A program made the translations under genes and the position numbers. From the NCBI RefSeq assembly GCF_958295425.1, contig NC_081137.1:11447738-11511737 (forward strand): a stretch of DNA of 64,000 bases, read 5' to 3'. Below are positions 41,230 to 58,580 of the stretch, piece after piece; the stretch's first letter is position 1, and every line of letters starts with the position of its first letter. The notes beneath the pieces are model-generated. The model was not told the origin of the DNA, did no database searches, and worked only from the letters and a program-made list of their open reading frames with translations. Source of the stretch: Solea solea. Its lineage: Eukaryota; Chordata; Actinopteri; Pleuronectiformes; Soleidae.

Positions 41230-41640
41230 TGATGAGAGGTCAGGGCTGTATATATAAATATATCCATATTTTATATGGTGACATGAGACAAGGTCTGGTC
41301 TGAGATTTTGGATATCATCATATCATAATAAAGTATCTGTGATTCATTTTCCTGGTTTTAAAGGCTGTTGCATTGATACTCATCACATGTATTATATTAA
41401 ATACACTAAATACTATAAATATTCACTAAAAATACATGGAGTATATTTTTTAAGTCACTAAACAACACTTCTTTAATTGTAAGCCTTATTATTTCTGTTA
41501 TAGCCAAATTTGACCATATCTATAGTCATATTTATAGTCATATAGTCATAAATAAAGCAGGTATTATCTGAAACAAAGGGAATAATAACTGTGTTTTAAG
41601 ATCATGTAATACAGATCATAAACAGTAGATTATATTTCAT
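41230..41640 (+). repeat. Dispersed ~410-bp repeat C (copy 2)
   Basis: Homologous block order to 17800-18225, diverged and with small internal duplications ('TATAGTCATA' repeated). Confidence 0.6.
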
Positions 41641-41677
41641 TTTTAGAGGGTATGTACAGTGTATTGTTACTCTAAAT

Positions 41678-42156
41678 CAGGGGTGTCAAACTCAAATGAC
41701 CTGGGGGCCAATGAGCATCTAGTCTGGTCAAGCGGGGGCCGACATAGAGGAGTGGAAAAAAAGTGGAAAAAACAACTAGGTAGTAGCCGGTGGTCAATAT
41801 AAGACATTCATTATGATATTAGACAGAATTGCAAAGTAAAAGTGCTTATTTTCACAATAAAAACATATTTATGATGCACAAAAACAGAGAATTAAATTGA
41901 AAATTTAGCAAATAATTCCAAGGATAATTGTGACTAAAACAGCTTAAATATATGTAATTTCATGTTGAGTGTAATACATTTAATAAAGCAATGATTACAA
42001 CAGAATGTCTTATTACTATTATAAAAATATTGCAGACAAATACATTTAGTCTTATATTCTGTCTCTATTCCATCACCTCGCACAGTGGTTGGCGGGCCGC
42101 ATGTAATTGATTGGAGGGCCTCATGTGGCCCCTGGGCCACCAGTTTGACACATGTG
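41678..42156 (+). mobile_element. hAT-type MITE (479 bp), sibling of 32411-32917
   Basis: Begins CAGGGGTGTCAAAC and ends GTTTGACACATGTG, flanked by the exact 8-bp direct repeat CTCTAAAT (41670-41677, 42157-42164). The target word CTCTAAAT is the 'CACTCTAAATTGACC' motif of SINE-like repeat B, whose tail continues on the right side. The MITE therefore landed inside an older repeat. Confidence 0.9.
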
Positions 42157-42240
42157 CTCTAAATTGACCACAGTGTGAGAGTGAATGGTTGCATGGTTGT
42201 TTGTCTTTATGTGGCCCTGTGATGGACTGGCAAACTGTAC
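42157..42240 (+). repeat. SINE-like repeat B remnant beside the hAT MITE
   Basis: Continues 'CTCTAAATTGACCACAGTG' through 'GTTGTTTGTCTTTATGTGG' to 'GTGATGGACTGGC', matching the body of repeat B. Confidence 0.65.
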
Positions 42241-45200
42241 CCCGACTGTTTTATTTTGTAGTTTCTTGTGTGTGTGTGTGTGTGTGTGTGTGTACCTTGT
42301 TAAGTTTAACTTCCTGTCCTGTCTTCCCACCTGATTGTCTGCCCTGCTCTGATGTGATTCACCTGTGTTTCTTAATCACCGCCCTCCCTGCCATGCGTTC
42401 CTGACCCTGATCCCCCGCGTTTCATGGCCTTTTTCTTTGTTTGTGTTTTACATTTTGCCATCCACTCCTACTTTGGATTGTTTTTTGTTGCATTTGGGGG
42501 ATTTAGCTTTTTCAAAGCCTGTCGTCAAAGTGCAATCCTTGTTCCCCGCGAAGATGCTTCTTCTGTAGGAGAGATGCGAAGAGGGAGCAGAAGATAAGGC
42601 GCTGGGCGCCACGATGCTCCACTGGCTGATGTACAGTGACAGGGTGTCTGCAGTAAGAGGGAGATGCTGTGCGTGTCGGGCAGGTCAACAGATGCTGTGC
42701 TGACAAGGCGATGAAATATTCAAGTCACGACATCTCGATCATGGATCTGATGTCTGTGCATCTTCACTCGATGAAGAGGATTTTTTTTATTTTGCATATA
42801 TCTCTGTGGAGAATTCAGTAAAACCCAACAGTTCTAAAACAACGATTTCCAGAGGGGAGGAGAAATAAAACACAGATCAAACACCTGTTTGTGTTTACAA
42901 ATGGCAAATATGTTCATATTCTGTACTTTTTGTTTCAGCAAACAACATCTGATGAGAAGAAAATGAGTAAAAGAAACTCAAGCTAGTTTTTGTTAAAAAC
43001 CATTAATATCTGTAGAATATCTCGCAGAACAATTATATACATATGTTATTCATTTTATAAAAAGTTCCATAGATTTTAAAAGTACTATAACTATTGGGCT
43101 ATGTTTATTTATGAATGTCTCTAATGTTGGAGTATTGTTAAAAATAAGAATAACTCTAGGGCAGATATGTAAGGGAATTAAGGATCTTGAGTTTCCACAT
43201 TTATTATTTTGTTATGTTTTTTTCCTTACATAAAAAATCTCAAAAATATTTACAATACATTTGCTTTAAACTTGACATGATGACAGTAGGAGAAGTAAGA
43301 CTCAAATAAATGATTTACATTTATTTATGTATTTATTTATTTATATTGGTATTGTTAAATGAATATTAGTTACTAGTACAAAAGATAATCATGACTGAAA
43401 AGGTTCAGGTGACTTTTCCTTTCATCTTCTCAAAGTGTCTACAGTAAAAGTTCTGGTAAGTTACTAGAACGACTGTTCAAACACTTCACATCACTGCCAC
43501 CTGCTGGCAGATCATGTCACTGCCAGTGCACTATGACCCACAGCTCTATTAACTAACCAAGGTGAAAGAGATAATTTACTACACAGAAATATACTTACAG
43601 GGCAGTTTCACCCTTTTTTTTTTTTTAATTTAAAATCATTATGATGCTGCTGTATTTGTTTAATTTGAGAATATTTGACCAGTTGTCTTATTTATTTATT
43701 TGTATCTTTTACTCATAAAACTTAGTGTAGTGCTTTTATTTTCTTTCAAGGAAGGGACTTTGATGTGGACTTTTTTTTTCTTTTTTTTTCAATCTCGACT
43801 TCCTCTGTTGTGGGAATGAGACATATACCTCAGATCCACTGTCTGATGATCAAATAACACATTTATCTCTGGTAATTAGTAAAAAAAAAAAAAATAATTC
43901 TTACTGAATACAAATGTGCTTAAGTAGAGAGTAAGAAGAAGTGAAAAATGAGAACTTTATTACAACACACAGAAAATGTACACCAGTCACTTTTAAAGCA
44001 TGTTAACACACAGTATATAGTGAGACTTGAGAAGCAGCGGCAGTGACTCTGAAGCCAAGACTCAAGTATTGTAATAACACATGCTCATTAACATCCATCA
44101 CCTCTGGACACTTCACAATATACAGAGTAGCTCTGAGCATGCCAGACTCCTGGAACCAATGACTTTGCATAAGAACAATAATATTAATTATAATAATAAC
44201 CATTTGCATATGGACTCACTGTACAAACATTGACGTATGCGAGTGGCGCAGAACAGAATGTGCAGGGCCGGAGCTGAGTGAGGGGGGGGGGCCTCCATCA
44301 TGTAAAAACCACGTGAATAGCACCTGTGACTAATTTGTGCAAAGGCAATCATGACATTTTTATGTAAAAAAAAATATAAGGCAAAGGAATCGGCAAGAAT
44401 GGTAGGTGAGATGCCATGTTAGCACAAGTTACTTCACTTTTTTTTTTTCTTAAAAAAAAGGTCTAGTGTAGGTGAAATTATATTTAATTGACGATAAAAA
44501 TAACTTTACTTAATTTTCACAGCTGAATAATCACCTGCTTGTATGAAATGTCTTTCATAAAATGAAAACGAGCCTTTTATATTTATACCAGAGTCAGGTC
44601 AGCTCTAAGGAGGCGGCCGTTTTGGTCCACCGTAGCCAACAATAGGCAAAGTGAATTAACGGAAGGCAACACATTTCACACACGCTGCATTCAATATACC
44701 ATCAAGTGTTTGGAAGGTCTAACGTGCCACATTATGCATGTTAAAATGTCAGGAACCAGATATCAACACACTCCTTCTTCTGTGTGTCGTTATTGAGCCA
44801 GCAGGTGCATTCGAGTGCCGCGGGAAACGCTACAACCTGTACATGAATATGCTGCGTTCAAATGAGTTCGCGAGAGGAATGACGTTTTGAACACAAACAG
44901 TTTCGCGGAAGCTCCGAGTTTCACTTGAACGCAGCAACAGACACAAACAGCGAGTAAGATGTGGCTCAGTAGAGACAGAGAGATGAGACCCCGCAGTTAA
45001 TATTAATATGAGTCTGGCATTTCTAAAACATGTGAGTCGGAATATTGCATATTAGACCTTTAAAACACAGGCTACAAATGATAAAAAAAACACATGGCAA
45101 TTAAGTGGAAGACATTTTCAATGCATGGTTAATGCCTTGGTGAATACTAAACTGCACGTTACACAAATAAGATCAGGGGTAAAATAAATTGTAACCTGTC

Positions 45201-45330
45201 TCACACTGAGGTATAGACTCTGGTCAAGACCGTCTGCCCTGCTTTAACACAAAGTTTTAATTATTAAATAATGCTTGCTTGGAATGGAATTCAATGATTA
45301 TTCAGCAAAGAGATAAATATTACAAGTGTT
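42241..45330. other. Gene-poor stretch
   Basis: Contains a (GT)n run at about 42267-42293 and a weak 12 of 14 CTCF-like word at 43497. No gene recognised. Confidence 0.5.
44851..44937. mobile_element. Short MITE-like inverted repeat
   Basis: Left end 'GCTGCGTTCAAATGAG' and right end 'TTTCACTTGAACGCAGC' are imperfect inverted repeats about 85 bp apart. A target duplication was not seen. Confidence 0.45.
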
Positions 45331-45338
45331 GCAATTAA

Positions 45339-46038
45339 AGGGCTAGTTCACTCAAATCGCACAGCTAAGCATCTGGAGAGACACCGCAATGGTAGCTGCA
45401 TTTACACTGCATTATGAAACACAACTCTGATCGTTTCCTCCCATGTGGCACAAATCAGATGTGACCCATGACGGTGTGAACAGGGGAAAAAAAAAAGCAC
45501 ATGGATTCAGATATTGGTCTTTCTGCTTTTATATAGAAAAAAAGACTTGTCGTCTTGACGACCACTCAAAGCAGTGTCTTGCCCAACGACACATCAGCAG
45601 ATTAGCAGAGCCAGGAATTGAACCTACAACCTTCAAAGTGAAAGAAGACCTGCTATTGCTCCCCATTGTCGGATCACATATGAATCAGATCAGTGCAAGT
45701 GTGTCTATGAATGTCAAGACACCAATCTCATAATGCAATGGAACAAGTGAATAATGTAAATACACATGTTCACAAGCGATGATCACATGACTTCAACCTG
45801 TGCAGCGGAGGATGAGGGTACAAACTCATGCTGAGGTTTGGGGCAAGGATTTCTAAAATTCACAGTGACACCATTTTCAGGTGAGTATCCTAAAAACACC
45901 ACCACCCTGTGGTGTAAATACAGATATCAGACATGGGTCCTCCAAAAAAAAATTTGATATATGCAACAAAAATACCTGCAGTGTAAATGTAGCCTTAGAA
46001 AATGTACCGACTTCTTCTGATTTGGGTGAACTGACCCT
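45339..46038. mobile_element. TTAA-flanked MITE (700 bp) with a nested SINE
   Basis: Termini AGGGCTAGTTCACTCAAATC and, inverted, AGGGTCAGTTCACCCAAATC are flanked by TTAA at 45335-45338 and 46039-46042. That is the target site of piggyBac-like and Kolobok-like elements. A minus-strand SINE A fragment (45551-45665) is inserted within. No transposase frame. Confidence 0.75.
45551..45665 (-). mobile_element. SINE A fragment nested in the MITE
   Basis: The plus strand shows 'GACGACCACTCAAAGC', 'GTGTCTTGCCCAACGACAC' and 'GCAGAGCCAGGAATTGAACC', the reverse of SINE A tail, body and head. The middle is deleted. Confidence 0.65.
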
Positions 46039-46049
46039 TTAACACCTCT

Positions 46050-48913
46050 GCACATGCTATGCTCCACATTCACCAATTAGTCGAATAACAGCTTTTAATC
46101 TCAACAGTACATACTTGGACAAAGATAGTGAAGAAAACAAAAGGGTGCGAACTTAAAAAAAAATGAATACCCGCGTGTTTACTTCAGACCACTGTTTGCT
46201 TCCTTCCTTTATTTTTGCAAACTGCACAATATGAGCTCAAATCTGACCATCACTAAAAGCAGCGGCACTTCATTTGAGGAGGAAAGACACGAACAAGTGG
46301 TCTGAGGTTTTAACCTCACTCCTGTAAAAGTCCAAACAATATAAAATACAGTTGCTGTGAACTGACTGTAGTGATCTATCTTTTTCTTTTTCTTTTTTTA
46401 AATAAATATTTCGGATATACTGTACATACTTAGAAGTATGAAAATAGACTGTGAAGATTGGACAAATCTAAAATTTTTACTTTCCCAAACATTAATATTT
46501 GAAGAGGTGGGAGGTTAGGGAGGGGGGAGAAAAAAAAGCAGGGTAATTAAAACATTAACATGTTTAGAATCTCAAATTTCTCACATATTTACAAAAACAA
46601 ACACTTTGTATAAAAGTATACGCTTAGGAAAAAAGGGGGCTGCAGCACAACTGGTACATATGCAACGTGGACATGATGCTGATTTTTCCCTCTAGTCCCT
46701 GGGTAAAAAAAAAACAAACAAAAAACACTTCTTATAAGACCAGATTCAGCACACGCACGAGGCAGAGATGTGGTGCCGGTGAAGGGAATAGTGTGTTCCT
46801 CAGAGGTGCTGTTTCCGCTTTTCTGAGCCACACTCAGGCTGAATTGCTGACTTGCTTTGCTGCGAGGCTGTAACCGGCCGCGCAGGTGACCAGGACCTTT
46901 GAGTTCAAGATGTGCCGAGTCCTGCTTGTTTGTAAAAACTCCTCGGAGCCTTCACAGGGAGACGGTGTAACCGTCACAGAGTCAACGTCAGGTAAAAGCT
47001 GCTTCATACAGACCAAACTCCCGCTGTAGACTCATGGAATTTTCTCTGAATTGGGAGGAAGCAGTCACTGCATCACTCTGCAAAAACATAGACAAAAGTT
47101 ATGTTATAATTATCTATTATCATGACTTAGTTTTTACAAAAAAATAACTGATACATAATACTATTTTATATGTATCATAAAATAGTATTATAAAATATTT
47201 CGGGAACCTTCAATCTCATTTTTGGGACCAATTTCCTCCTCTTTATGTTCACTTGTTCTGCCACAGGCCGTAACAAGCAACTAGGTGTGTCTATCAAAAC
47301 TCCTTTTACTCGTTGTGTATAAGGACAGGAATTTGAAACACAACTTGCTGCGCATCCATCATTAACATTAAATACAGTATGAGACACAGATGACTCACGT
47401 ACATAAACAATAGTTGAAAACACATTTGGATTAGGATGTGTTAAAATGGCACTACTGAATTTAAACGAGTGATTAGAGAGAACAAAGGCACAGTAAATGA
47501 CATGGATAGAAAGTAGACATCATAAGACAACATAAAACCTATTCTTTTATCTATTCATATTCATAGTATTTTGAAATATACAGAAACGAGAATGGATTTT
47601 TTTATTGGCACTGATTATTCACTGACTTGAACTATTGATTATTTTTTTCATATACTTGCTGAGTTGTTATTTTGCACAATACCTAGTGGAAGCCTACAAC
47701 AAGTTGACTGTGCACCGAAACGTGTAAAATGACACAATCATTGGTAGAAACCTATAACGTGACTGATGTTAGCAATTAGTGTCAACAATGTGGTATTCTG
47801 AAGTGCATTTAAGTGATGGTTAATGGGCGCTGGCTGAGTGCGCCTCCTGTGTCTGGAGCCAGGGTTAGGGTTAAGGAAATACTGATTTTAGCCACTTAAC
47901 ACAAGGCCCAGCTAATAAAATCTACATTTGCTTTAGTCTGCGATATGTTTCCCACTTAATCTCACGGTTACATCGCCTTTTTGAACTGGAAACTGGTTTG
48001 TAAACTCTGCCACACCAAACTTCATTACAGAAAATCTGTCGTCGTAAATCATGGCACATGGCACACAGTATTTCATCCACTGCTGCTGCCATGGTTCAAG
48101 CTTAAATTTGTTCTTTTCTAACTTCAGTGATTGAAATCCTTTTTTTTACATTTACCCAAGTGACCCAAACTTAACAAAGTGTCCTTGTGAGCTAAAAATT
48201 CTGATTTTCTCTATAGACTTTGGTGTGGGAGGGTGAGTGGTTCTCAAACTTCTGTTTCCAGTCAGTAAAGTTTGTGTGATGGTGAGTTACAGCAGCAAAC
48301 ACATTCTCATCTTAAAATATCTTAGACTAAACCAGGCATAAAGGTGCTCCAATCTGTTTTTTCCTTGTGTCCTTGCGGCTAGCCATGTTTTCAGACAGAG
48401 CTCGCGCCCATGTCTCGAGCACAGCGGAGACACAGATCATAAACACAGCACAGTCAGTGCTGACATTGTTTCAGTGTCTCATACAACCACACCTAAAATA
48501 AACCTTAACTATCACTCCATTTAAAAAGATCTTTCATTGTCTACTTCTATCAGCAACCATTATAATAATTTACCTTTGGCCTTTAAATTACACAGTGAGA
48601 GGAATAATTGGAGCACTTGTTATAATAATAGTCTTTAACTAACAAAAACATTTAGTGGTTTTGAACTGGTTTGGTCAGTGTCACAAATGAGTTTGTGGAA
48701 TAGTCAACAATATGATTAAGGAAGCAGATGATCTGCAGCTCTGTTCGGTGACTACATAGTAATATAAATAATAATAATAATAATAATAATACATAATAAT
48801 ATGATTCCAAACGGATTAGATAAAGTAGAGAATATGTAAAAGGAAGTGGTCAGTTCACATCACATAAAAAAAAATAGGTATGTACTTTTTTTTGTTAGTG
48901 AGCAGTCACCTGA
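46050..48913. other. Region downstream of ppm1d
   Basis: Probably ppm1d 3' UTR and intergenic DNA. A dispersed repeat at 48010-48400 matches 2440-2890, and an (AAT)n run lies at 48768-48792. A minus-strand acceptor-like site near 47084 is followed by about 29 open codons, but they do not resemble PPM1D. Confidence 0.45.
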
Positions 48914-53828
<4,915 letters not shown>

Positions 53829-54190
53829 GATTGTCTACGCCTGGTAATACTTTCCTAAACGGTTGAAGGTAACATGTGGTCGCTAATCTGGCGACAACCT
53901 GAATTTTTAAACCTATTTTGCCGCGACGGTGTGGCCGAAGGTTTCCTTCCTTTTTGTTTATCTCCTAGAAGCGTCCACAAGACGGACAAGACGTCCCGCT
54001 GTACGTAATGACGTCATACTCCCACCCATAGCACCACGCGCCCGCCTCGCTATGATGCTGCATTTACTGGCGCTCGGAAACGTAGGTTTTAGCGAGCGAT
54101 CATATTACAGGCCAATGTGGCGCCTCTCCCGCTTCTAACGTGATAATTCAATGTCCAGCAGAACGTTGCCATTGTCTTCACCGACGGACG
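53829..54190 (-). promoter_or_regulatory. ppm1d: ppm1d promoter region with perfect CRE
   Basis: CpG-rich relative to its surroundings. The palindromic cAMP response element TGACGTCA lies at 54009-54016, about 180 bases upstream of the ATG. A CRE is a reported feature of the mammalian PPM1D promoter. I saw no clear p53 element. Confidence 0.55.
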
Positions 54191-56990
54191 CGGTTTATAA
54201 GTGATTCTAAAAGAAATGGAGAGACGTTAATGTAGCAAAATGTGTCCAGTCAGTCCAGCGGCAAACAACATTTAAAGGTCATGTGCATACTACTTACTTA
54301 CCAATGTTTTTTGTTTTTTTTATTTAGCCAGGAAGGTCCTATTTCAATACAAGATATCTTCTTCCAGGGAGTCCTGGTTAAGATTGCAGCATAAATAGTG
54401 ACTAATCACTTTCAGGTGTAACACTCATAAAAAGCTCAAAAGAAGTGGTTAAATGAGAGTAATAATAAAGTAAATGCAGCAGTATGGCTATGTAAAACAA
54501 CACATTTCTTTCATGATGGTAATCTGGCATACCAGGCATTTTCCTGGTGGGCCCCGGGGCGGTAGACAGAGAACGGTGTAGCTGCAGGCTTGTATGCAGC
54601 AGTTTTAGGCCTGCAGAATTAAGTCCCTTCACTTTTTTATTTTTTTTATTTTATTTCACTTGCACACATGACATTCACTGAAGATGAACAATCACAATTC
54701 ACTTTTTTATTTTTTTTATTTTATTTCACTTGCACACATGACATTCACTGAAGATGAACAATCACAATGTAAGTACTTAGTGAGTTAAGTTTAATTTGTT
54801 TAAAATTAGATATACATTTTGGAGAATCCAACAGCAAAATGAACAACATGTAGCAGCATGGGATTGTCTGACATTATTGATAAGCTAATGATGATAGTGA
54901 CAATACTGGTATTAAGGGCACTAATCTATATTTACTATTACATCAGATTTTTACAGTGTTAGCCGGGGTGTGGGCTGACACGTAACGTATGGACATTTGT
55001 TCACTTCCTATACTGACACTGGGCCAGCCCAATCATTTCTCTCACTAGTAGTTCTCCTTGAAGTTGAGAAAGGCTTTATCATTTGGCTGTTACATTATTG
55101 TACCAAACTGTATGCCTGCATCGAAAAGTTTTGAAATTATCCCTGTGCATTCACATCACTTGGCAAACAAGGTCAAATCCCCAAGCTGCAAGTACATATT
55201 AATATCCTGTTTCACCAATAATGGTGGATGATTTTTAGTGCCAGTCCAGCCCTGAGTGGGAGTGAGTGAAGGTCATGTACTTTTTTTAAGTTTTTCTTGA
55301 ATTCAAAGTCAATTTTAATTGTATCAGTGAGTGCTACAGAGTGTTTTAAAACCAAACTACAGCCAGCTCACAACAAAGTGGTTGTTGAATGTGTCTACAA
55401 TGTTTTTATTGCTCTTAATTTTTCTTTAGTAGTTCAGGTATGTTAGCTGGCATAATTTGACCTGGTATACATTTAATTAACTTTCAAAACTTGCTGGGGT
55501 TTTGTAGATTTTAATTTATCATGAACAGATAATTACATTTGGTGTTTTTAACTAACTGTGCACATTTATTGCTTAATGTTCTGAGGGATTATTTATTTTC
55601 TTTGCTTTGGCACAAGCTTCATCTCTCATTAAGTGCAAATAAATTAGTACCAGTAAGTTTAAGTTTCCATATGAGCATGTATGTCTGTATTACTAAATCA
55701 TTATGAAAACCTTCAGTAAATAAAAGATATCAGAAGACATTAGTGATGTTTACAACATTTTTATTTTTACACATTTTGACAACTTTTATATTTAGATTAT
55801 CCTTAACATTTTCAACAATGATTTAAAGTCGTCCCGTTGTTATGCTGTTCCTCCAAGACACAAGTGTGGCAAGAAGTCAGTGACTATAACTAACACTGGA
55901 CTCTGAATGTGAACGTCATGTAGTACACCCTGAGAAATGATAACTGTGGCTACAATCATAATAATGAATTGGACAGATAACTTAAACCGAAACTTCTTAA
56001 TTTTAATAGTTTGAGTACCGGCCGTTTATAATTGCTATAAAACAAACAAACAAAAACAAAGCGTTTGGTTTTCTTGCACCCTTTATAAGTATACGTAAAG
56101 TCAAATTAGTTTGACTGCATATTTGGATAAATTGATCCAAGTTTTTTGCCAAACAAATCTAGCTTGAGGAACAATATGACTTGTCATATGACTTTGTATG
56201 TCTTTTGAAATTTCGTTCATATTTTGAAATGACAGTTTTTTTAAAGTTATATTTGTGAATTATATTCCAGGTTAGTAACACTTGTCCACACACCAGCACC
56301 TGGGTTGATGGATCTCCCCAGTATATGTATTGTTATTAATAATAATAGTCATAATAATAATAATAATAATAATAATAACTGGAGGGTCCATCAAAACTAA
56401 TAGGAAAACCCAATACTAGAACTGACTGAAAAAAAATCACAAACTAAAAATGTAATTTTTAGTATATATATATATATATATATACTAAAAATGATTAGTT
56501 CTACAACTATGTTGAACATTTAAATACATTTTACATTACATTTATTTTATATCAGATACAGTATGTTGAAATAGATCTGATTTTTAGGATGTTTTGGCTG
56601 ATGAGGGGTTAAACCAACAGTCAGCAGCAGAAGAACTGTGTTTCAGGACTTCAAACTGTAGAGGGCAGCATTTACCTCTCGGTGTACAGCCTGCTGGAAT
56701 TTATTAGGAAAAGTGGGAGAATCAGTGATTATTGGTTGTGTGGGTTAGATCATCTCATTTCACACAGCACCTGTCTTCAGTCTCCTCCTGAGAGGCGATC
56801 TAGACACAGCTACAATGTAAATGCTGACATCTGCTGGTCCATATTTGATATAGCTCACTTGGAAACTAACCCTAACCCTGTATCATCTTAATTCACTTAG
56901 TTATGATTTGACATCAAACCTCATCGTGAGAACAGACATTCACAACATTTACCACTAAACTCTTTTCCCTTTCATTTATCAAACATATAA
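54191..56990. other. Intergenic region between ppm1d and the NLR
   Basis: Holds the 70-bp duplication at 54629-54768, (AAT)n at about 56350-56380 and (AT)n at about 56463-56484. No gene recognised. Confidence 0.6.
54629..54768 (+). repeat. Perfect tandem duplication, 70-bp unit
   Basis: 54629-54698 and 54699-54768 are identical over all 70 bases (TCACTTTTTTATTTT...ACAATCACAAT). Either a very recent event or an assembly artefact. Confidence 0.95.
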
Positions 56991-57000
56991 AAACATCCAA

Positions 57001-57171
57001 CGGAGACTCGTTGGACTGGTTCTGACATCACTTTGACTCTGGAGGTATGAGGGCGTGACTCTGTGTCCTCAAATCAGACACAGAAAGACAGCAGGACAGA
57101 CAAGGGACAATCAGCAGCGTCTTGTGTCCACATGAAAGGTGGTCAGTGTGTGTGAGTGAACCTGAGCTCAG
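57001..57171 (+). other. Likely 5' UTR exon of the NLR gene
   Basis: Ends GAGCTCAG followed by GTAAGAATC, a strong donor. It precedes the first coding exon by 1.4 kb. The sequence (CAGACACAGAAAGACAGCAGG) resembles leaders I associate with fish NLRC3-like genes; the exact 5' end is unknown. Confidence 0.5.
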
Positions 57172-57529
57172 GTAAGAATCTTATTTGACAAATCTGACAC
57201 TGTCTGATCATCGCAGTCTCTTTCTATGATATTTGAGATGACATTTCTGTATGTTTGTATATTTGTTTATTCACCATGTACCAAAGAGATGACATTTCTA
57301 TGACTCCATGTGGAAATGTCTGCAGTAATGTACTGTGATTGGCTGCTGCACATATAGATACATGTTAATTAGGTAATTTCTATGAGTGACAGTGATTTTC
57401 ATGGATCATATGTTTGTGTCACCTCAGTAAAATCACTGCTGAATCTTTATAATCTGACTTTCTGTTTTCAACATTCCTGCATGAGGAGTCTGAACTGGTC
57501 TGACAGCTCCCATCAATTGATGATTGCCC

Positions 57530-57605
57530 CTACACTGCTGAGAGAGATGGTGCTAAATTGTTTCTCATTGTCCCTGCAACAATGACAATAAAGCTGCTAT
57601 TCTAC
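57530..57605 (+). repeat. Possible LINE 3' tail
   Basis: 'CCCTGCAACAATGACAATAAAGCTGCTATTC' ends like several fish LINE 3' UTRs. Small fragment in the NLR first intron. Confidence 0.35.
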
Positions 57606-58100
57606 AAACAAACAAATCAACTCTGAATGAGTTAATTACAGTTTACAAGTCTCTGTCACATATGCACTATTTCAATATTAAACTCTGGGCAAAACTAACT
57701 TAGAAATTAGATTATCATGTTTCTTTCTGTGGTCAATGATTTTGCAAATTGGAGTCAAATCTGGAGTTTGTGATAAGAAATTTGAAGTGACACAATGTGC
57801 GAAACATATAGTGGACTGTACCTAGTCTGAGGAAATGGTTGATTGTAGAAGCCCTGATTCAAAGTACATCACTATCATGGGCTTGTCAACAAATGTTTTT
57901 ACAGTTTTAACAAACGATGCAGTTTACAAACTCTAGGGGGACAGTGTGAGTATCTTCAGACTTGTATCAGGCTGCACCGAGGATGCTGCACTTCTGTTAG
58001 CAGCAGCACAACTGCTAGCCAACATTTAATGTTAGCTTGGTTAAAGCACTGCCTCAGGTTTACACTGTTGAATTTGTTGGTGTACTTTTTGTGTACCTTT

Positions 58101-58136
58101 TTATGTACTATGACACAATTGTGTCATAGTACATAA
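58101..58136. repeat. 36-bp perfect palindrome
   Basis: TTATGTACTATGACACAA is followed directly by its exact reverse complement, with no spacer. It lies in the NLR first intron. Confidence 0.95.
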
Positions 58137-58326
58137 TGAATAGTACTTCTGATGATGATGATGATGATGTTGTAAGAAGCCTGAGGTCCAGAGGATGGTG
58201 CCAGGGGCAGGAATGGTCTGGCCCTCATACTCTCCTCCTGCTTCATTTTGTTTCTCAACAACTGCAGCCCCTGCTGCTGGACCACATAAGCCTCCTCTTC
58301 TTAATTGTGACCCCAAAGCAGATTTC

Positions 58327-58387
58327 TGGTGGTAGATGGTCTATGAAACCTGGCTTACAACAAGGTTTCATAGACCATCAACCACCA
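58327..58387. repeat. Long hairpin, 25-bp arms
   Basis: Arms 58327-58351 and 58363-58387 pair with one mismatch around an 11-base loop. Close to the 58101 palindrome, so both may belong to one mobile element that also carries 'GGGGCAGGAATGGTCTGGCC'. Confidence 0.9.
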
Positions 58388-58580
58388 AGCTTTGGTGACT
58401 CAAGTATCACCCAATAATTATGTTGATTGACCAGTCAGACAGTGAGGGTCTTTTTGGCCTGTTCTGAGTTAAAAAAAAAGTCTTCTTGCTGACCAGCTTA
58501 TGTTAGGATAATGTGGTCCACCCATGCTAGCAAAACTTGTAATGAGTGAGTTCTGCTTTCACAGCAGTTGGCACTTTGCT

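Noticed and set aside
43497..43510. CTCF site CCACCTGCTGGCAG
   Set aside because: Two mismatches at informative core positions.
46834..47016. Minus-strand frame with VTVTPSPC, which recalls the human PPM1D tail
   Set aside because: It is out of phase with the nearest acceptor, the similarity is only a few residues, and the exon at 48914-48994 is a better terminal exon.
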